Shown piece by piece: positions 5,172-10,471 of a stretch of DNA of 10,471 bases. The stretch covers positions 1 to 10,471 of the forward strand of contig VMCP01000184.1 of assembly GCA_008081305.1 (NCBI GenBank). Direction: 5' to 3'. Each line of letters opens with the position of its first letter. Position 1 is the first letter of the stretch. Under the pieces are notes generated by a model. It did no database searches and was not told where the DNA came from. It worked only from the letters and a program-made list of their open reading frames with translations. Position numbers and translations under genes: made by a program. This DNA is from Bacteroidota bacterium. GTDB taxonomy: Bacteria; Bacteroidota; Bacteroidia; NS11-12g; UBA955.

Positions 5172-8100
5172 ATGCAAAGATTTGAGGACCAATTTACAGA
5201 ACTTTACAACCATCTTAACCGTGGTCAAAAACAGGCGGTAGACGCTATAAATGGCCCCGTTATGGTCATTGCAGGTCCGGGCACGGGTAAAACTCAGATT
5301 TTGGCAACGAGAATTCTTAATATTCTCAGAAAAACAGATACCAATCCAAAGAATATTCTTTGCTTAACCTACACCGAGGCTGGCGCAACTGCAATGAGGC
5401 AACGTCTAAGTAAATTCATGGGTACAGAATCGTATAAAGTCAATATTTATACCTTTCACGGGTTGTGTAACAAATTGATTTCGGACAGACAAGATCTGTA
5501 TGGGAAACGAGAATTGCGCGTTATGGACGATCTTGAAAGAATGCAGCTAATCCAGAGTCTGCTTGATGATTTACCCCATTCAAATCCATTAAAAGACTAT
5601 CAATCTTACAATACGAGCAAGCATAAACAATTATCCGAAGTTTGGGGAATTATGCGGGATGAAAAACTTCAAGCCGAGGATATTGAACAAATGATTGAGA
5701 AATGCCTAGATGAAGAATATTTCAAGGCTCATTTCCCAGATGCATTGTATAAGCGAAATTATAAGGGCAAGGCAAAAGGAGATATCAATCCAAACGATTG
5801 GAAGAAACTAATGGGTGGATGGGAAATGCTCATAGAAGCTGCAAGATTGCTTAAACCATATCAAGAGAAGAAAAAGGCACTCGGTGTTTACGAATTTCAG
5901 GATATGATTGAATGGGTTTATGAAAGACTATCTTCCGACGAGGAATATAAGATGTCCATTCAAGAAGAATTCAATTATGTATTAGTCGATGAATTTCAAG
6001 ATACCAGTTACCTGCAGTCTGAAATCATGCATATATTGATTGACTTTCATGGGGACAATCCAGATTGTTTTGTAGTAGGTGATGATGATCAGAGTATTTA
6101 CGCATTTCAGGGGGCGAGACTGAGTAACATGTTGGATTTTAAATCCCGATACTCTGCAAATCTTACCACTGTGGTCTTAACGGAAAACTACCGAAGTAGC
6201 CAACCAATATTAGATGCATCTGGTCTTCTAATCAAACATAATCAACACAGATTGGTCAATTCAGATACTTCTTTAAGTAAAGAGCTAGATGCAGCAGGCC
6301 AAAATCAGAATTACCCTCAGATTAAACCCATAATCAAACGATATTTCAATGAATTTCATGAGGTTGTCGGTACGGTGGAACAAATAACTCAACTTTTAGA
6401 AAAAAATGTTGCCCCTAAAGATATTGCCATCATTTACACCAAACACCGATTTGCCGAACCCTACATTGAATATCTACGCACTAAAAAGATTGCATATCAA
6501 TGGGACAAAAGTATTGACATCCTGGGATTGCCCATTATTGATGTGTTGATTGATTGGTTGGAATATTTCCAAAAAGAATCCACGATTCCAAATAGCGGTG
6601 AGCATTTATTATTTCCTCTATTATCGAGTAAGTTATATGATTTTAGGCCTTATGCTTTGAACCAAATGTCTGCGGATATCTACGAAATCCGTAATGCAAG
6701 AAAGCATTCAGGAGATTATACAAACTATTCGTGGAGGGATCATATCCAAAACCATATAATTGATGGACCCGGATTAAGCTACCTCAATCAAGATGAAACC
6801 GAACAGATTAAACAACTATTTCAATTCATCGACGATACCATTAAGGGGATTCGGTTTAATACCCTTGGAGCTTATGTAAGCCGAATTTTATCTGAGTTTG
6901 GATTTATCTCCTATTCCACACAAAAGAACCAGACGTGGCTCTTAGAAGTTCTTCATTCTTTTGTAAATTATATCAATGAGCAATGTGAACGAAATCCTTT
7001 CTTGAAGTTAAACGAGTTACTTGAAACTATATCTACCCTCAAAGCTGGTGATATACCTATACTTTTGGAAAGACGAACTGGTGATCAAAATGGCATTAAA
7101 TTAATGTCGGCCCACGGCTCTAAAGGTTTAGAATTTAAGCATGTATTCATCATTCGAGGAATCGAAAAAGAATGGGGGCAACAATCAGCTCAGAGTTACC
7201 CGTTTAAGATGCGTGATTTATTTGAGGGAATGAATAGGAATATCGACGAGGATATATCCTACAGTCTTGAAGAACGTAGAAGATTGTTTTTCGTAGCGAT
7301 GACGAGGGCTGAAGAAACGCTAAATATCAGTTACTTCACGAGAAAGCTAACCGATAAAAAAGATTCACTTGAGCCGAGCATGTTTCTTAATGAATTAGCT
7401 CCTGATATCCTTTTTGAGGATTTAAAGCCAACCGTATTATCTGAAGAATCCCTTATTTGGGCCCAACAGCAAATGCTCATGAGTCAGGGAGCTCCTTTGA
7501 TTGAAGGGCACATCGATGATAAGATTAACAAGCGGCTTGAAAATTTTGTATTCTCTCCATCCTCTATTAAAAACATTCTAGAATGCGGACTTTCATTTTA
7601 CTACAATAATATCGTGCGGGTTCCTTCCTCACCAAACGAATACTTATCCTATGGTAATGCGATACACCACAGTATGAGGCATTTAGTTGATACTTGGGTG
7701 CGTGATAATAAATGGATGGAAACCGATGTTCTTATTGATTACTTCAGTGGCCAAATGAACCGATTCAAAGGGCATTTTACTGAAAAACAATTCGATTCAC
7801 GACTAGAGCAAGGCAAACAGCTATGGCAATCTATGCTCCCCAAAAAGAAAGAAGAGTACATTCAATATAAAGATGTAAAAACCGAATACTTCGTTCAATC
7901 TGAGTTAGGAGGAGTGCCGATAAAGGGCATGGTTGACAAACTAATCATTGAAGGGCAATCGGTTAAGATCATTGATTATAAAACTGGAAATCTCAGTAAG
8001 ATCAAATCAAAAAGCAAACTCTCTAGTCGTTTCAAAGAAGGCCAGGTACCAAGTGATTACTGGTTACAAGTGGGAATCTATTGTTTAATGATTGAAGAAA

Positions 8101-8360
8101 GTGCAGAATACCCATGGCATAAAGCCTCTGGAGGTGTTGAACCGATGGTCGAAAATGAAAATGGGGATTTTGAAACCATTGAAATCACATTTTCCGAGGA
8201 TGAAAAACGGATCATTAAAAACTGCATAACTACCGCATTTGAAAAGCTAACGTCAAGATCGTTTTTAGAAGGATGCGGTAAGAAAGATTGTTCTTGGTGC
8301 CGGTTCGCAAAGAATAATGACTGGGTAAAATACTTACCCAGCGAACAAATCGAACTATAA
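5172..8360 (+). CDS. UvrD/PcrA-type superfamily 1 helicase fused to RecB-family (PD-(D/E)XK) iron-sulfur nuclease
   Basis: A 1062-residue cytosolic protein that probably unwinds DNA 3'-5' and cuts it. Helicase motifs in order: Q motif LNRGQKQAV (15-23), Walker A AGPGTGKT (34-41), Ib YTFHGLC, Walker B VDEFQDT (272-278), motif III GDDDQSIYAFQGA (303-315), ENYRS (338-342), motif V SAHGSKGLEF (646-655) and motif VI ERRRLFFVAMTRA (701-713). The nuclease follows from about 790: YGNAIHH (827-833), catalytic Asp922 in GMVDKL, DYKTG (935-939) with Lys937, and QVGIY (966-970). Cys805 plus Cys1035, Cys1040 and Cys1043 frame the nuclease like the 4Fe-4S staple of AddB, Cas4 and Dna2. All helicase and nuclease key residues seem intact. 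The next Met (31) lies against the Walker A strand, so ATG 5172 is the only sensible ATG. A stand-alone DNA-end-processing or repair enzyme is likely; it is longer than UvrD (about 720) because of the nuclease. Confidence 0.93.
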   Translation: MQRFEDQFTELYNHLNRGQKQAVDAINGPVMVIAGPGTGKTQILATRILNILRKTDTNPKNILCLTYTEAGATAMRQRLSKFMGTESYKVNIYTFHGLCNKLISDRQDLYGKRELRVMDDLERMQLIQSLLDDLPHSNPLKDYQSYNTSKHKQLSEVWGIMRDEKLQAEDIEQMIEKCLDEEYFKAHFPDALYKRNYKGKAKGDINPNDWKKLMGGWEMLIEAARLLKPYQEKKKALGVYEFQDMIEWVYERLSSDEEYKMSIQEEFNYVLVDEFQDTSYLQSEIMHILIDFHGDNPDCFVVGDDDQSIYAFQGARLSNMLDFKSRYSANLTTVVLTENYRSSQPILDASGLLIKHNQHRLVNSDTSLSKELDAAGQNQNYPQIKPIIKRYFNEFHEVVGTVEQITQLLEKNVAPKDIAIIYTKHRFAEPYIEYLRTKKIAYQWDKSIDILGLPIIDVLIDWLEYFQKESTIPNSGEHLLFPLLSSKLYDFRPYALNQMSADIYEIRNARKHSGDYTNYSWRDHIQNHIIDGPGLSYLNQDETEQIKQLFQFIDDTIKGIRFNTLGAYVSRILSEFGFISYSTQKNQTWLLEVLHSFVNYINEQCERNPFLKLNELLETISTLKAGDIPILLERRTGDQNGIKLMSAHGSKGLEFKHVFIIRGIEKEWGQQSAQSYPFKMRDLFEGMNRNIDEDISYSLEERRRLFFVAMTRAEETLNISYFTRKLTDKKDSLEPSMFLNELAPDILFEDLKPTVLSEESLIWAQQQMLMSQGAPLIEGHIDDKINKRLENFVFSPSSIKNILECGLSFYYNNIVRVPSSPNEYLSYGNAIHHSMRHLVDTWVRDNKWMETDVLIDYFSGQMNRFKGHFTEKQFDSRLEQGKQLWQSMLPKKKEEYIQYKDVKTEYFVQSELGGVPIKGMVDKLIIEGQSVKIIDYKTGNLSKIKSKSKLSSRFKEGQVPSDYWLQVGIYCLMIEESAEYPWHKASGGVEPMVENENGDFETIEITFSEDEKRIIKNCITTAFEKLTSRSFLEGCGKKDCSWCRFAKNNDWVKYLPSEQIEL

Positions 8361-9071
8361 GGTTTGAGAAAGCTCTAATTTTCGACAGGCTTTTTCGCAA
8401 CAAAGTTCCTCCGCTTTTTTCCGGCTTTTATTGATTTCTGTAAACCAAGGCTCATCATCTACAACGAGGGTCACCTCATGTTTTGCAGATCGCGATTCTG
8501 GATTCAGTTCATTCGACCATTGGATCTGCTTTTGTTGTTTCTGAGCCCATTTCATAAAGATCGCCTTATGACTCACCGCTGTGTTCATAAGTTTATCCAT
8601 ATCCAAATATTGGCCAATGAGTCTATGTCGTATAAACCATGAAGCCTTTTTATAACCACGATCTAGGTAGATAGCTCCTATTAGCGCCTCCAATGCATTA
8701 CCACCAATCCCTTTCACCGCATTTCTATTCTTTCGGATTTCTGACTTCATTTCAATGATTTCAATCAACCCTAGTTTATATGCCAAGTCACTCATTTGAT
8801 CTCGGTTGACAATTCGGGTTCTCATTTCAGTAAGAAACCCTTCGTCTTTATTGGGAAAGCGATTAAACAAAATATCTGCTACTACCGCGTCTAAGATGGC
8901 ATCGCCAAGGAATTCTAACCTTTCATTATTTAGACCTTTATACTCACCCGTCGACTCCATCATGGAGGAATGCGTAAAGGCCTCCGCATAAATCTTCAAT
9001 CGAATCGGTCGGATGCCCGTTAATCGATAGACTTTAGTTCTTAAAAGTTTATGTATTTCTTTATTTCCCAA
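8355..9071 (-). CDS. rnc: Ribonuclease III
   Basis: A 238-residue double-strand-specific endoribonuclease used in rRNA and mRNA processing. The catalytic domain (about 10-160) carries the signature NNERLEFLGDAIL at 48-60, with Glu50, Glu53 and Asp57 at metal-binding or catalytic positions, and GNALEALIGAIYLD at 124-137 with catalytic Glu128. The position equivalent to E. coli Asp114 is Asn125. A double-stranded RNA-binding domain follows at about 165-238 with the helix KSRKKAEELCCEKACRKL. Length is normal. No ATG is available upstream of Met37, so the start must be TTG 9069-9071 (11 nt after the fabF stop) or a rarer codon such as ATT 9081-9083; an in-frame TGA at 9090-9092 limits extension. 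Third gene of acpP-fabF-rnc. Its 3' end overlaps the convergent helicase gene by 6 nt. Confidence 0.95.
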   Translation of the reverse strand: MGNKEIHKLLRTKVYRLTGIRPIRLKIYAEAFTHSSMMESTGEYKGLNNERLEFLGDAILDAVVADILFNRFPNKDEGFLTEMRTRIVNRDQMSDLAYKLGLIEIIEMKSEIRKNRNAVKGIGGNALEALIGAIYLDRGYKKASWFIRHRLIGQYLDMDKLMNTAVSHKAIFMKWAQKQQKQIQWSNELNPESRSAKHEVTLVVDDEPWFTEINKSRKKAEELCCEKACRKLELSQTL

Positions 9072-9082
9072 AGAGGAGTCAA

Positions 9083-10336
9083 TTAATCCTCAAATTTCTT
9101 GAAGATTACAGATGCATTGTGCCCTCCAAAGCCGAAAGTATTACACAATGCAGCACGAACTGAACGTTCTTGTGCGGTGTTCAGTGTTAGATTTATCTTA
9201 TTATCAATTTCTGGATCGGCGGTATGGTGGTTGATGGTTGGCGGTATTATTCCGTGTTTTATTGCCAGTATGGATGCAATCGATTCAATTGCACCGGCAC
9301 CACCCAATAAATGACCGGTCATCGATTTGGTTGAAGAAACATTTAGTTTATACGTATGTTCTCTAAATACATCTTTTATTGCCTTAACCTCAGCAACATC
9401 ACCTAGCGGAGTGGATGTTCCATGAACGTTGATGTAATCAATTTCATCGGGATTCATGTTAGCATCCTCAAGTGCTTGATGCATAACGTTTCTTGCTCCC
9501 AATCCTTCAGGATGTGGTGCAGTTAAATGGTGCGCGTCAGCGGTCATACCGCCCCCCACAACTTCTGCATAGATCTTAGCACCACGTGCTTTAGCATGTT
9601 CTAGGTCTTCGAGAATTAAACTAGCGCCTCCCTCTCCCATCACAAATCCATCTCTGTCTTTGTCAAAAGGACGAGAAGCCGTAGCATAATCATCGTTACG
9701 TTCACTCAGGGCTTTCATATTGCTAAATCCACCCACTGCAGGCTGATTAACGCATGCTTCAGAACCACCAGAAACGATAGCATCTGCTTTACCAAGACGA
9801 ATAAGATTAAAGGAATCAATAAGTGCATGTGTTGAACTAGCACATGCAGAAACAGTCCCGAAATTCACACCTCTAAATCCATGCTTGATAGAAATATATC
9901 CAGCAGCGATGTCGATGATCATTTTAGGAATAAAGAAGGGTGAGAATCTAGGAGATCCATCACCCTTAGCATAATTCATTACTTCATCAAAGAAGGTGGT
10001 TAAACCTCCAATACCCGCTCCCCAAATAACCCCAATTCGGTCGAGGTTTAAAGAGTCTTGTAACAGACCAGAATCATGTATGGCTTCATCTGAGCAAACC
10101 ATTGCATATTGTGTGAACGGATCCATTTTTCTCGCTTCCTTGCGGTCGAAATGATCCATAGGATTAAAATCCTTGATTTCACAAGCAAATTTGACCTTGT
10201 TTAGTTCGGTATCGAATCTAGTGATCGGCGCAGCACCACTCACTCCGTTGCGAAGACCATCCCAATATTGGTCAAGTGTGTTTCCGATGGGTGTCAATGC
10301 ACCCATTCCTGTTACAACAACCCTTCTGAGTTGCAT
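9083..10336 (-). CDS. fabF: Beta-ketoacyl-ACP synthase II
   Basis: A 417-residue cytosolic thiolase-fold condensing enzyme that elongates acyl chains by joining acyl-enzyme with malonyl-ACP in type II fatty-acid synthesis. The start MQLRRVVVTGMGALTPIG is family-typical. The Cys-His-His active site is complete: Cys165 in VSACASSTHA, His305 in NVHGTSTPLGD and His342 in STKSMTGHLLGGAGA, with the supporting Lys337. GFGGHNASVIF near the C-terminus is the usual closing glycine motif. Length matches FabF (about 410-420) rather than FabB or FabH. It begins 2 nt after the acpP stop and is followed 11 nt later by rnc, so the three are probably cotranscribed from a promoter outside the window. No anomalies seen. 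Confidence 0.97.
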   Translation of the reverse strand: MQLRRVVVTGMGALTPIGNTLDQYWDGLRNGVSGAAPITRFDTELNKVKFACEIKDFNPMDHFDRKEARKMDPFTQYAMVCSDEAIHDSGLLQDSLNLDRIGVIWGAGIGGLTTFFDEVMNYAKGDGSPRFSPFFIPKMIIDIAAGYISIKHGFRGVNFGTVSACASSTHALIDSFNLIRLGKADAIVSGGSEACVNQPAVGGFSNMKALSERNDDYATASRPFDKDRDGFVMGEGGASLILEDLEHAKARGAKIYAEVVGGGMTADAHHLTAPHPEGLGARNVMHQALEDANMNPDEIDYINVHGTSTPLGDVAEVKAIKDVFREHTYKLNVSSTKSMTGHLLGGAGAIESIASILAIKHGIIPPTINHHTADPEIDNKINLTLNTAQERSVRAALCNTFGFGGHNASVIFKKFED

Positions 10337-10338
10337 GA

Positions 10339-10471
10339 TTACTTTTTATTTTCTTCGATATAGGATATCGCTTCGCCTACTGTTTGGATCTTTTCAGCTT
10401 GATCGTCTGGAATACTGATATCAAATTCCTTTTCAAATTCCATTATCAACTCAACAGTGTCCAATGAATCG
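10339..10471 (-). CDS. acpP: Acyl carrier protein, 5' end cut by the window edge
   Basis: The last 43 codons of an acyl carrier protein. The visible part opens with DSLDTVELIMEFEKEF, whose DSL serine (the second visible residue) is the site that receives the 4'-phosphopantetheine arm, and continues through the acidic helix II that docks with partner enzymes to IPDDQAEKIQTVGEAI and a TAA at 10339-10341. ACPs are about 78 residues, so about 35 N-terminal residues lie to the right of the window. The product carries growing acyl chains as thioesters, and FabF downstream is one of its partners. The serine codon lies only a few bases from the edge. Identity is secure from the DSL motif and the gene order. 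Confidence 0.95.
   Translation of the reverse strand, partial: DSLDTVELIMEFEKEFDISIPDDQAEKIQTVGEAISYIEENKK

Noticed and set aside
4574..8360. A defence or anti-phage pair made of the DUF1599 protein and the helicase-nuclease
   Set aside because: The genes are divergent, surrounded by core metabolism genes, with no effector, integrase or composition shift; the DUF1599/DoxX pairing is a recurring Bacteroidota arrangement.
8369..8395. Possible plus-strand terminator after the helicase: AAAGC pairing with GCTTT plus T run
   Set aside because: Only 5 bp, mostly A-T, with a 15-nt loop, and located inside the rnc coding region; too weak to call.
1..10471. CRISPR arrays, tRNA genes, insertion sequences, direct repeats
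   Set aside because: None seen on reading both strands; the few gaps between genes are too short, and no spaced repeats or terminal inverted repeats with target duplications were found.

Overview
The window looks like a chromosomal housekeeping segment from a member of the Bacteroidota, probably a Flavobacteriales-like marine or freshwater lineage. The clues are an AT-leaning composition, a Bacteroidota-type promoter (TTTG, 19-nt spacer, TAnnTTTG) upstream of HU, start regions without a clear Shine-Dalgarno sequence, the acpP-fabF-rnc order, and a DUF1599 gene beside a DoxX-like protein of the BT_3928 type. The lineage call rests on gene content and protein style, not on a database search.

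Layout from left to right. Positions 1-1050 (minus) hold most of a PLP-dependent class III aminotransferase whose C-terminus lies beyond the left edge. A strong symmetric hairpin terminator (1066-1097) separates it from an HU-family DNA-binding protein gene (1116-1388, minus), which has its own promoter (1419-1449). Positions 1523-5113 (minus) form a compact four-gene operon read right to left: DUF1599 protein, DoxX/BT_3928-like membrane protein, DppB/OppB-type ABC permease and shikimate kinase. Its junctions are a 2-nt gap followed by two 4-nt ATGA overlaps. The only plus-strand gene (5172-8360) starts divergently from that operon and encodes a 1062-residue UvrD/PcrA-type helicase fused to a RecB-family nuclease with an apparent iron-sulfur cysteine set. 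Its 3' end overlaps by 6 nt the end of rnc (8355-9071, minus), the last gene of an acpP-fabF-rnc operon that enters from the right edge. Only the last 43 codons of acpP are present.

Functionally, ACP and FabF act together in fatty-acid elongation. Shikimate kinase belongs to aromatic amino-acid synthesis, RNase III to RNA processing, HU to nucleoid structure, and the helicase-nuclease most likely to DNA-end processing or repair. The least understood part is the 1523-5113 operon, where a tandem-duplicated DUF1599 protein, a DoxX-like membrane protein with an extra exported domain and a thioredoxin-like tail lacking CXXC, and a peptide-type permease without partner subunits are tightly linked.

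I see no tRNA, rRNA, CRISPR array, insertion sequence, prophage gene or attachment site. Nearly all sequence is coding; the longest non-coding stretch is the 134 nt between HU and shikimate kinase. I do not see convincing evidence of a new multi-gene defence or mobile system; the points worth a second look are unusual domain architectures and start or termination arrangements.
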